The position numbers were made by a program, and so were the translations under genes. The notes under the pieces were generated by a model. That model did not search any database, was not told the DNA's origin, and worked only from the letters and a program-made list of their open reading frames with translations. This document shows, one piece after another, positions 1 through 10,010 of a stretch of 34,147 nt of DNA; position 1 is the stretch's first letter, and each line of letters begins with the position of its first letter. The stretch is from contig JAAMPI010000507.1 of assembly GCA_013054445.1 (NCBI GenBank), forward strand, positions 1-34,147, read 5' to 3'. The DNA is from Cudoniella acicularis (Eukaryota; Ascomycota; Leotiomycetes; Helotiales; Helotiaceae).

Positions 1-1364
1 TCTCTTAAGTATTCTATAACAGTAGGAAGCTAGAATATAAATAAGGTCAAGAGCTTTTAGAAGGTTGTTTAGCCTTAGTATAATATAATAGACTAATAGT
101 AAAGTAGTTCTATTACTTAAAATACTAAGGTAAAGAGCTTAGACGAGGTTTAAAACGAGGTTATATATACGATATAAGGTTACGTGATCGGTCCCGACCA
201 GGCCTCTAAACCAGGTCTATAACACTCTAAGCTCTTTAAAAGAGAGGTAAGAAGTATCTATTCTTTATTAATATAATCCCGAGAGCTTTGTTTAAGAATA
301 TAATAAGTTTATTTAAGTATATTATTAATAAAAGTCTAAAAAGAACTACGTCTAATAGTTATAGGCGATAGGTTAAATATAGTAGTAGAACTAAGAATAT
401 AATCTTTAATTCCTAGTATTTATTAATAAAAGCTATATTAATATAACTTAAATAGCTATTAACAATTAAAAGACGCTTTTCTCTTCTCGCTATTCTTTAT
501 ATTATAAGATTAAAGACAGTTATAAGCTATTATAGGCTAAAAGTATTACTATTCTAGCTATTACTCGATATACTAAAGAAGAAGTCGTCTAAATCTTTAA
601 GTTTCTCTACCTAGGTATTATATAAATCACGTGATTCGTCTTTATATATTAAAGTCGTAGGTATCGCTCGTCTAGTAATAGAAACATAAGTAAGAAGTAA
701 GATAAATTTCCTGCTTCTATCTTATATAGCTTAATATACCTGTCCTAATTTATATACTTCCTATAATATAATCCTTTTTAAGGTCTTTATAAGCCTGATT
801 AAGAACCCTTTCTCGTCTTAATTATAGATATTTTTTATAGATATATTATATTTTTTAATAGTTTAGAATAACTATAATAAAAAGGATATATTAGTAACTA
901 GATTCTCTAAAATATAGAAAATTAATATAAAAAAAACGCTTAGCTAAGTTATAAAATAGTTTATATATAGGGCTATATTCGCCCTTGACATATAAATTAT
1001 TAATATTATATAAGTATAAGCTCTTTAGCTTACTTTAATAACGATAGTAAAAGTTAGATATCTAGTTCTTTTCTATATTATGTCTAATTATCTCTTCTAT
1101 AAAGTTCTTAACTATTAAATTAGTCGGAGGGATCCTGCGCTCAGTTAAACGATTGATCTAATAGATTAGAACACGTTCCTAGGCGTTGGTAAGACATTAG
1201 TGTCTCTCGGACTAGAACTGCTCTCTAGAGGTGGTTTAGCCTTTAGCGCGTTTTACTAACGTCGTACGCTCGAGATCGTACTTTCTAGCTATTATAGCGT
1301 AATTAGGCTTCGATAAGCTCTTCAATTTAGCTAGTGCCTTCTACATACGGTCTTCGTAGCTCAT
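1..1364 (-). mobile_element. RIP-degraded Fot1/pogo-type DDE transposase (Tc1-mariner superfamily), 3' end beyond the window
   Basis: Read on the minus strand from an ATG at 1364, the sequence gives an N-terminal psq-type helix-turn-helix stretch (SYEDR, then KALAKLKSLSKPNYAIIARK) typical of fungal pogo/Fot1 transposases. It continues with recognisable family blocks interrupted by stops: NFIEEI, LKSLYL, VKGEYSP, DEKGFLI near 800-820, KRLLIV near 461-480 and LLDVVLF near 340-355. Of the DDE residues, the first Asp survives (DEKGF), the second is AAT (Asn) at 458-460 where GAT is expected, and the third survives at 350-352. Stops often sit where Trp or Gln is expected (TAG/TAA), the pattern of C-to-T/G-to-A mutation. 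The copy is dead. Base composition is very AT-rich below about 1130 and milder from 1130 to 1364. Terminal repeats were not identified. The family call is from memory of the family's motifs. Confidence 0.85.
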
Positions 1365-1992
1365 TTTATAGGTGTTGAAAGTTGGTGGTCGTGTCGGATA
1401 AAATGTGGGAATTCAAGCGGGAATTCAAGTATCCTTGAAATCTGCTTCCGATAAGGTCCTCAACATCTTCTGAACTTTGTCACTCTTCGCTTCCTCCTAC
1501 GTAATAACTGCTCCCAATATTTGAGAAGATAGCATCATACTAAGTTCCGCCGTAAATTCATAAACCGACCCCAGATTCTGCTCCCTGCGCTGTAAAAACT
1601 CACATCGAGAGCTGCCCAAAATCTCCATGCCGGGCTCGCGAACCATGTATTTGGCAATGCGTGATCCCTCGTAGGTAGTTCAAGGGGCAACTGGCTGGAA
1701 ATAAGACTAATTTTCTGGGTACTGTCCCCTCGATATCGAGTGGATCATTTGCGTAGGCAAATACAGAGGTAGCGGGATAAAAGTCGGGATAAAATTCGCG
1801 GCAATGTTTACAGGCGCACAAGCTACGGCGAAACCAAATTTATTCCCACTCCGCATTCGTGTGTGCGTGTCCTTTTTCTTTCGGGCTCCTAGAAAAAAGC
1901 TCCTGAAAACTAAAGTGTAGGGCGGAGGTAGGAGAATTTCTAAGCGGTGAGAAGCGACACCCAAGCTTAATATCCGATCCTATTGTAACGCG
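1365..1992. other. Intergenic DNA between the transposon remnant and the 5S gene
   Basis: No gene can be supported here. Composition returns to moderate GC. A repeated gaattcaag unit occurs twice near 1410-1427 and might belong to the transposon end, but no terminal inverted repeat or target duplication could be fixed. Short minus-strand frames between 1600 and 1964 lack family features. Confidence 0.4.
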
Positions 1993-1998
1993 ATATAG
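1993..1998 (+). promoter_or_regulatory. TATA-like element of the 5S rRNA gene
   Basis: The sequence atatag lies at -29 to -24 relative to the first base of the 5S gene at 2022. In Neurospora and relatives, a TATA element at about -29 is part of the RNA polymerase III promoter of dispersed 5S genes. The spacing match is what supports the call. Confidence 0.5.
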
Positions 1999-2021
1999 AT
2001 TTAAATAAGGAAAAAGCTTTC

Positions 2022-2139
2022 ACATACGACCATAGACTGAGGAAAATTAGGCATCCCGTCCGCTCTGCTATATACAAGCCTCAGATCGGCAGATTAGTAG
2101 TTGGGTGGGTGACCACCAGCGAATACCTGCTGTTGTATG
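2022..2139 (+). rRNA. 5S ribosomal RNA gene, dispersed variant copy
   Basis: About 118 bases match the eukaryotic 5S fold. The 5' strand acatacgac pairs with gttgtatgt at the 3' end (helix I). The internal promoter core gttgggtgggtgaccacc is present, followed by the conserved agcgaat block. Helix II reads tgagg with cctca; the usual fungal form as I recall it is tgtgg with ccaca, so the change is compensated on both strands, suggesting selection for the fold. Helix III/loop differs (ctatataca where many fungi have C-rich sequence), which could be RIP-like change or a natural variant. Transcription would run toward the following T-runs. Functional status is likely but not certain. Confidence 0.8.
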
Positions 2140-2166
2140 TTTTTTTTATGCTGTTTTTTTTTTTTA
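2140..2166 (+). terminator. Pol III T-run terminators of the 5S gene
   Basis: A run of eight T starts at the 5S 3' end (2140-2147) and a second run of 13 T lies at 2154-2166 or very close to it. T-runs are the standard RNA polymerase III stop signal. The second run touches the end of the opposite-strand MYND pseudogene. Confidence 0.65.
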
Positions 2167-2996
2167 CCATTCTACGCAATAGGTCTTGGTGATTCTTTCT
2201 AGTTTTGTAGAAGGTTGCTCACTATTATGTCCCCTTTGAAAAATTCAATTATCCTTCAGTATATAGTTTATCAGTCCGTATTGCGCACTTGCTAGGTCAA
2301 CAGCATATATTTCGTTGCCGTGTCTGAGATGTACCCGCTAGGGCGCATAGTGCAATATGTGGTTGTCTAGAGTACCTTTTAGATCAACTGCTAGAGTGGT
2401 TTGCTTTCCCGGCTTTACTTCCACAATAATTTCCTTTATGTCGACCACGAGGCCTTATATCAGGTGTCAGTGGACAATTAAAACTAGGCAGGAGAGATTT
2501 TTTTCTGACCTCCACAAAAGCGGACCAGGATTTCTTGCATCTATGCCACTGCATCATTGCACGCCAGAAGGGAAAGAACAGCATGCTTGTTTGCTAGACT
2601 TATATTTAAGAATTTGGGAAAGTCATGAAGGTACTCAATTCCACTGAGGACCTTGGCCGGTTATTCGCCTTCGTGAATGAGCAACTTGTTCCCTTGCCTC
2701 TCCAACCTGGTGACTGGCTTGTCAAAGGTCTTTTCGCGGTACACTTAGAAAATCTCCTGCAGGACTTTGCCAGCTCGATAGAAAGCTCGACGCGTGTTTA
2801 ACTTTTTACAAGATGCTTTGTGATTCTTCCAGTCAGCTTCCTGGCATTCAGCGCCGCAATACCTCGTGTTCTTGACCTTTTCGGCGTTGTAAGGTGGAGC
2901 GTCCCTGCAAGAAGCGCAAGTCAAAGTTGAGGAGTTTTGGCAGTACGCGCATGTTGGCTCCATTGTCGGTATTGTATTCAGGTTTGTGGTGCTCAT
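2164..2996 (-). pseudogene. Dead MYND zinc-finger protein gene
   Basis: From an ATG at 2996 the minus strand encodes a complete MYND finger at residues 16-63: C16, C19, C27, C30, C47, C51, H59, C63 with the usual YCxxEC core. MYND fingers bind proline-rich protein partners; nothing more specific can be said. The frame hits TAA at 2745-2747, but recognisable coding continues in the same frame (VYREKTFDKPVTRLE, then GNKLLIHEGE), with further in-frame stops TAA at 2661-2663 and TAG at 2541-2543 (in a DAVAxMQEIL context, consistent with TGG to TAG). Near 2480 the frame changes and coding resumes (VVDIKEIIVEVKPGK, then LRHGNEIYAVDLASAQYG) to a TAA at 2164-2166. At least four stops and one frameshift make it a pseudogene. 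A short N-terminal MYND peptide could still be made. Confidence 0.8.
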
Positions 2997-4318
2997 CTTT
3001 GCAAAGTTGAGGTGGGAGTTTAGATGGAATTTCAAAGACGAGATCGAAAGAACGTGTGTACCAAAGGTGAGCGAGAGTTGGCCGCTGCGAAAGTTGGCAA
3101 TAGCCACAGGAGTTTAGAGAGGACTAGAAAGACATACCTTGTAAGGAGTATCGATGCCCTTAGCAGGGCATTGATCGAACTCGTGAGGAATTGGAGGGAG
3201 CGCGGAGGTTCCTGGGCAAAGGTTGTTGAGACGATGAAGAAGAAGTTGTGTTGTTGAAGCTACGAGAGGTTGGCTTTTCTTGCCGCTCGTAAGCGAGTCC
3301 CGCTAATCAAAAATACCTGTCTCACGTGAGATGTTAGGTAAAGGTCATTAATGCAGAACTCTGTGAGACCCGTGTTCGAAGACATCAAGTAGAATTTGAT
3401 GCTGAAATCGCAAAAGCCGAAGGCATGACAATTGAAATTACATTCACTTTCACTTTTCAAAAGGTTTATACACACATAAAATTATAAAATTTCAGCAAAA
3501 ATACACCACACCTCGAAGGATGTGATTTAAAAACCATCAAGTTCCGCCACTACGCTCAACATAGCCCTAGTGAGTTTTAAAGGGTATAGTTAATCTTTTT
3601 CGCTGACAACGAGACATGCGGCGCATTGGCCCAAGTTTTTAAGCCCGAAGGCATGACTAGTAACTGGTAAAGGGCTCACACGATTCTAGTAGCACTAGTT
3701 TAACGTCGTTGCGGACTAAATATATGTTAATGCAATAGTACCGGTTTTTGGTGACAAAATTTGCTTATTTTGATATATGATAGAAGAAGAGATGCTATTA
3801 GCAGATATGGGGTTATTTCAGCTTGATGATGCAAAGTGAGATGGCGAACAGTGAATTATGCTGGCGGTGTAAAAGCTCTCATTGCCAAAAAAGTTAGAGA
3901 GAACAACATCTCCCGCCGTTTCACATAGGTCTAAGATATTGAGCTACTTAGGGATAAAGTTATGAGTAAATGTAGGTTATAAGAAAATTAATATTCTTGT
4001 GGATTAATTATGTTGAAAACATAAAGTCTAACTGCTAAGCTAGCGCCTAAGGGGTAGCCTCTATTGCGGTATTGCTTTTGTGAACTTGGAGAAAGGGAAG
4101 CCGAATGACTCGTAAAATAAAGCTATGATTAAGCTAAAGCAACACCGACCTATACCGAAATGCTCTGTATCTTTTTCTCAAGCTTAAGTCTTACTTTCGG
4201 TACGAATTACTGGTCGCGTCTAAAAATAGCACATGACTCCTTTGAGGGCCGCTTAATCCTCGGCGATACTAAAGCAAGTCTCAGATGACCACAGAAAGAA
4301 CGACAACAACAGCAGAGT

Positions 4319-4440
4319 GTTTAACCTGAATCCTAACGTAAAGGGAATTAATTTTATTTGGTATAGTGAGCAGGGCTACTTTATCGACAATATTCGGTGA
4401 GTCAAGGTGAGCTGGGGTAATTAGAGTGAGTTAGAGTGGG
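4319..4440 (+). repeat. Short dispersed repeat, copy A
   Basis: It begins gtttaacctgaatcctaac, identical over 19 bases to the start of copy B at 13760. A second shared block, gtgagcagggctactttatc at 4366-4385, matches copy B with one difference (A here, G there) and lies 47 bases from the start against 48 in copy B. Both then run into several ggtgag-type units. The starting 18-mer also occurs in inverted form at 9892-9909. It could be the end of a small non-autonomous DNA transposon; no transposase is visible. Confidence 0.6.
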
Positions 4441-4695
4441 CAAAGGAGGGAAGCGGGTGAGAGAATAAGCCGAGGACCTATTTCGGCCCCTCGGCTACAA
4501 CTGCTGTAATCAGTTAAATTTAGAATTATGTTCAGAGATTGTTCTAGCAATCGACAAACCCATCAGGTGCGAAGCGGCGAAGTGATCCAAAATGGGGTCT
4601 TGCTGGGAGCTTTATTCGAGGCTTTTTAAATGCTATATCGGGAGGTCTATTTAACGCTATTCACTTTACTTTACTTGTGAGCTTGCTTTGCCTTG

Positions 4696-5130
4696 CTAAT
4701 GAAGATGCCTTCTGACTTGAGCTATCACTCTTGATCTGTTGCGAGTTCTGGGCCATTGCTCCGGAGGAAGAGGCAGAGGTATATATACCTCGAAAGGAGT
4801 CCATCGGCCATTGCGGGTAAATGAGCCGGCTAGCGCCACAATTTCGACTGCCATATTTTCAAGGTATCTTTCCATGCGAAGAATTTTTGCGCGAGAAGTT
4901 AGCGTGGAGCTTGCCTCGTTCAAGGCAGCCAAACGAGATATTCTCCAAGATACATTGCCTATTTCGGTTTTTGCGCGAAAAAGTTGGAGGAAGTAATTAG
5001 CTTGTGATTGCCAGCAACCGAACTGCGCATTGATGCTCGCCGATGGATTTTCCATTTGAGGCTTGTGTTGACTGATAGCCAGCGATGAGTTGCCAGCAAC
5101 CGCACCGTGCACTGCAGCCTGTTGATGCAA
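4696..5130 (-). CDS. Doubtful open frame, 144 codons, hypothetical
   Basis: A 144-codon frame is open in DNA otherwise rich in stops. It has no ATG at its upstream end; the first in-frame ATG would give a protein starting MENPSAS at about residue 26. The predicted protein has a helical middle and an Arg-rich C-terminus. I recognise no family and could not find convincing upstream exons. It may be chance, the last exon of an unseen gene, or a gene remnant. Confidence 0.2.
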   Translation of the reverse strand: MHQQAAVHGAVAGNSSLAISQHKPQMENPSASINAQFGCWQSQANYFLQLFRAKTEIGNVSWRISRLAALNEASSTLTSRAKILRMERYLENMAVEIVALAGSFTRNGRWTPFEVYIPLPLPPEQWPRTRNRSRVIAQVRRHLH

Positions 5131-6045
5131 TTGTTTTTGCTATCTAAGCGTCAGCCACAGGCCGCACAACGGTCAACCGACACTTTGGAGTATTTGCGCG
5201 CTCAAGCGAACTATTTAGGAGAAAGCAAGCGCAAACCCTGGGGTTCTAGTCGCACCTCTTCTTGCTATCAGCTAAGGCTCACCTGAGTATGCTTGGCAAT
5301 TCTCAGAATCAAGATGTTGTCAGTACCCGCGACACTTGAAGGGAATGAACCGAATTTTGCTAGTCGTGATCTCTCCCCATAGACGCCAGCCTTACGGCGT
5401 CTTCACGTTGTGCGCTCCGTATATCTGGGCTTCGTCTTGAGAAAATCCTTTCTAAATACTCTAGTGATCAATCTCCAATACTTCGCGTCCTCGAATCCAA
5501 AGCAACCCTATATACCAGCATCCCTGTACTGAGCTTGCGATAATTCAAAGGCGCACTTCTGTTTTCTGCCAACTTCCGGGGCACAGCCTCCTCAATATTT
5601 GCTCGTGGGCCACTGGACAGGTCGATGACCTGCAGTACGGTAGCTCTTTCGAACAAATTGGGGGTTTTTGCGTGGAAGGGTCGGCCTGAGTGTGCAAGGG
5701 TATTGGCACATTAGCAACCTGCAAGCCCCTGAAACGAAATTATGCCTGCCATATCAAGCCACCTCTCGGGGAGCCAATAGTCTAACGCGCGAAAACAGGC
5801 ATCAGCTTTCCCTCACACCTTCGTCATCGAATCGGTTACTAGACGCCAGCCTTGCGAACTCGTCTCTATTTAGAATCTGGACATACTTAAGCTCAGAACT
5901 TCTTCCATATCTTCAACCTATCTGACACATGACCGACAAACTTTATTTACCCTGGTATTGATTTTATTGAGTTCATCCCAACTTTTGGTCTAGGATTGTT
6001 TAAACATATTGGCTCTAGCCTTGTCAACGATTTGCCGTGATCGTG

Positions 6046-8349
6046 ATGGCGCCCGCGGGTCCAGGAGGACGGCCCCGCAACGGTTGGACAAGTTCTCGGC
6101 GCAGAAAGCTTGCTAGGCTTTATGTTTTAACAAACCTAAGCAACGATGAGATCGAGAAAGTCTTGGAAGCGCGAGATTTCAATCCGAAGTAAGACAGGGA
6201 GGGCCTCCTGTGAATCTGTGACTATGTGCTGATAGTCCTTAGATCTCGGGATATTCAGGAAAGACGCCGGTCACTCTTCTCAATCGATTTTGGCAAAAGA
6301 TATAGGGAGTACCGGCCCAGAGACAGAAGAGAGATGAAAATGCGGACCACGATAATTCGACAAAGCGAGAATCACCGAATATCCAAAACTAGCAGGTACA
6401 AGAAATCGCATCAGAAATCGAGACTGGTAGTTCGCCAATCGAGGAGCCTGATCACTGGAACTTCATTTGATCCTGGGACCGCGTTTCGAAATTATGCGGA
6501 TGCTCAAGCTCCCATGCACTTGGAGGCTTTGTCGGATTCTCAGCCAACGAATTCCTGGAGCCTGATGTTGGATGGCTCTTCTGTTTCTTCGAGATCTACA
6601 CTCTCCACGACCCACCACGTCACTTTTCAATCAAGAACATCGATGTCCGAAGAATTTCAGCAACCGGCAACCATTATACCGAAGGTACTGGAAGAAGGGA
6701 GCTTCGAGAAGAACAATGAGAGTCATTTAAATATCGACAGGGTTAACTTTGGGGGTGTCGAAACGAGCATATTAGACCAAATACCACAGCCACCTTCACC
6801 AAGCCTCGCAGCGCCAGTTTCTCAAATATCGGAAACTGCAGACCGAGATTCAAAGACCCAATCAGCCGATAGTCTTGCGAGGCTGGCTCGTCGCCTGTCT
6901 GCTCGCAGTCCAGAATACATTCAACACGTATACTCTATCTTGCGATTCTCAATGACCGATTCATCTAGGTCTAGTTTATCTCATGGATCAACTCGGTCAT
7001 GGAGGTCCAGTTGGATGTCATTCACCTCAGAAAAATCCAGAAATTCGGAACCCTCTCATGTCTTGGACATTTCTTATCCTCTTGGCACCGGAGAAACCTC
7101 CGGCTCCCAGCTTGCTGCTATAGGTGACTCCTATTTCACCCGAGCTAGATTTCGCGCGTCGAAAGGCGAACGCCAAATTTGGGAGGAGATTTTCGATGAA
7201 ACCCAGCTCTTACCCTCCTTCGATCAGAGACCAGATTATCAGGAAATGAGTCTCGCTCATAGAAAATGTTGTGGCCTCGACGATCTGCGAACCATACCAT
7301 GTGAACATTGCGGTTTTGACCGAATCCATGCCTGGGCAAGACGGGGTCCAGACTGGGCTTCATTTCCGCTTGCCCTTGATGAAAATCTGAACATAGTGGA
7401 CCATTACGGGAACACCCCTCTACATTATGCGGCTGCTTCAGGCAAAGCAACTTCAACCTCTATCCTATCAATGATTGAAAGGGGAGCAGATGTGCATTTG
7501 AGAAATTCGTCTCATCAAACCTTTTTGCACGTACTTTGCGAAACGGGCTCCATTTTCACCAACGACATAGAGGATTTTGCACTTCTCAACACACTCAAGG
7601 TCCTTCAATTCCCATTTTCGGGCCAAGACTACCATGGCCGGGCCATTGGACATTCGGCAAACGCTTCTCTGTTTCCTAATATCCTCTACTATGAACTCAT
7701 TGATAGAAGTCAAATTGGCTCAACGCTGGACAACCAAGGATTTAAGCTAGCTGGCGTCGTTACACCCATCAATTTCAAGCATACCCTAGAATCAATCAAT
7801 GTTGTTTTAACCTCCACCAACTCGATCAGTCTTATTTCTGCCTGGTTTGTATCAAAAATCGATAGTCGCGGTGACACCCCTCTGACAGCACTCTTGAAAA
7901 GGTGGGAGGACGACGAAGGTCAACAAGCCGGACTTCACGAAATGGTTACCAAACTGATTTCCGTGGGTGCAGTTGTTGATATGCGTGATCGGAAAGGATA
8001 CACTGCTCTTGCCATCGCAGCAATTCGGGGAACAAGGCCCTGTGTCAAAGCGCTTCTTGATGCTGGCGCCTCACCGAATAGTAGGTCCTATGATGGGAAA
8101 GGAATTATCTTCCAGGCTTTAAGTCGTATGCGTGATGCGAAGAGGGAGAATAACGATGCTGCTTACGCGAGAATCTTGAGTTGCGTGAACCTCCTTGTTG
8201 ACCACGAGGCAAAGCTAGAACCAACAGAGCGTGACGAGTGGCTCTTGCCATCTCCTAAGGCGGCCACAGTATCTGCTGATAAGTCTAGAGGGCTCTCCCC
8301 AAGTAAGCGCAGGAAGTTCTTTAATGGCATCCGTGGTAAAGACAAATAA
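6046..8349 (+). CDS. Clr5-domain ankyrin-repeat protein
   Basis: Two exons, 6046-6188 and 6243-8349, give 749 residues; the 54-base intron has GTAAGA and CTTAG ends and keeps the frame. Residues about 8-80 form a Clr5-like domain (GWTSSRRRKLARLYVL, then RDIQERRRSLFS, then YREYRPRD), a helical N-terminal module common in fungal proteins and named after fission yeast Clr5. A Ser-rich low-complexity region follows (about 110-330). A Cys cluster (CC at about 390, CEHC at about 402) precedes the ankyrin region at about 428-690, with units around GNTPLHYAAASG, RGDTPLTALLKR and KGYTALAIAAIRG. The C-terminus is Lys/Arg-rich and may be a nuclear signal. The first exon carries the start of the Clr5 domain, so the ATG at 6046 is well supported. 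Ankyrin repeats indicate protein binding; the molecular role is unknown. Confidence 0.9.
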
Positions 8350-8734
8350 TACTTGTCAAAGTTGGAGGAGGACAGAGGAAGAGATATGCGGGCACATCTC
8401 ATTCATCATATATCATAATTTATACTGATAATCATAAATTGAACACCCGTCTCTCGCGAGACTTGAATAGATCAGGAAATTAAAGTAAACTTCAAGAATT
8501 TCGGAATATGGCGCTGAGATGATTGCATCCTGATGTGTTCATCCAGGAAAGGCAGGCTTTGAGTCTTGATGCATTATGGTTCACACTGTTATAATAGATT
8601 TCCAATTATATCTTAGCGGACTACTAACATAGGTCATACTACTCTCTTACAGGGAGTCTTACTTAGGAAAGTAGCTTTGGCATCGTCCATCATTTCATCC
8701 TTTCCTGCCGTACTGTTCTTCCCTCCTGCCTTCC

Positions 8735-8773
8735 CTCTCTCGCCCTCCTCTCTCGCCCTCCTCTCTCCCCTCC
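8735..8773 (+). repeat. 13-base tandem repeat in a polypyrimidine tract
   Basis: The unit ctctctcgccctc occurs at 8735-8747 and 8748-8760, with a diverged third copy at 8761-8773, inside a C/T-rich stretch from about 8680 to 8780. Confidence 0.75.
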
Positions 8774-9891
8774 CCCCCTAAACTGACTCCTGTGGTTCCT
8801 AACTGCTCCTGGTGGGTAGGTGTGAGAGAAGGGGAGAGAGAGAGGAGAAGAGAAAGAAAGTAATCCTAAGGTAAAAAGGACACAAGTGAGTCATGCAACC
8901 GTGCGACGCTTGTCTCCTGTGAATCAATCGATGAGCGAGAGAGCTTTGATTAAGGGGAAGGATGCACACACTAGGTGAGAATAGCGTCATTTTTGACTCC
9001 ACGCAATTTAAGGCCCCTCGCAGTTGCTACAGGTATGTTGAAAGGCTGTTTCTACAGTGGCTTTGCAGGTTATAGCCACAGCGTGTGAAATTTTCCCTCA
9101 GGTAGTGCCTGAGGAGCGTTTTCGTGGGGACATAAACGAACACTTGAAATAGAGATCATAATTATGTTAAATGTCCGCTTTAAGCCGCTCATGGAAGCTC
9201 TAAGATTTCGACCATAAAATTAAGCCGGGTACAAGGATATTTGGTTTGTTTATAGGTATTTTGTGGTCGAGGGAGGTGTTGATGTTCCTTCTCACGCCTG
9301 TAACAAAGGGCCTTCACAGGCGACTAGGGATTGCAACGCATTCCCATACCGGCCTAAAAAGACGGTACTGCTACGCACATGGTTGGTAGTCAGAGGAATT
9401 GGTGCCTGATGATATTTGCCGGAAAATGTGTTCAGACATAGAATTTGTACACACAACGTTCCCGGCTTTTTCAGGACATTGAGCCAGAAACGATAACCAT
9501 CGCCTAAACGTACAGGGAAGTGGTAGATCGTTGTTCCTGCCTCACATCAAAATGTGCTCCCACGACCCCCTAGGGCCGTGGGATTCTCACTGGTCATAGG
9601 AGCTAGTCAGTTAATAATCACGTGCTTATACTAACAGAAAGTCTATTCTAATTACTAGAAACTTGTTTTAGCTCTTCATAATCTTACCTACTAAGAGCTA
9701 ATATTCTTAATAGTGCCAGGATAAGACCTATCTCAAAGATACACAGAATGTAACTAAGGGTTTTGAGCTCCTAAGGGGTAGCGCGCAGAGGTAGTGGAGA
9801 CTACGCATGAAGGTTGGATGAGTCGAGTGGAGGGTGAGCAAAGCGGCGAGGGGTCACTTGGGCTGTCAGTTGGCAAGCATGCAGAAGCAAC

Positions 9892-9909
9892 TTAGAATTT
9901 AGGTTAAAC
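9892..9909 (-). repeat. Inverted copy of the dispersed-repeat end
   Basis: The sequence ttagaatttaggttaaac is the reverse complement of the 18-base start shared by copies at 4319 and 13760, apart from two transitions (one C/T, one G/A), the kind RIP makes. The adjacent interior does not match the other copies, so this may be the opposite end of an element. Confidence 0.45.
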
Positions 9910-10010
9910 AACAGTCTTTTCTTGTTCCTATAGTTATTCTCACAACTTAAACAAATTGTTCAGTATTCTGCCTATATATCGCTAAAACAATTGGAATCGG
10001 TCGTAAGTTC

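Larger units (their letters stand above)
2997..6045. other. 3 kb gene-poor interval
   Basis: No well-supported gene lies here. It contains one copy of a short dispersed repeat (4319 onward) and one unexplained open frame (4696-5130, minus), listed separately. The stretch just before 6046 is presumably the promoter and leader of the Clr5-ankyrin gene. No tRNA or splice-compatible exon chain was found. Confidence 0.4.
8350..10010. other. 1.66 kb gene-poor interval
   Basis: I see no gene. It holds a polypyrimidine tract with a 13-base tandem repeat (8735-8773), a purine-rich tract shortly after (about 8821-8860), a hairpin with 10-base arms at 9559-9568 and 9573-9582 (one mismatch), and an inverted copy of the dispersed-repeat end at 9892-9909. 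Confidence 0.5.
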
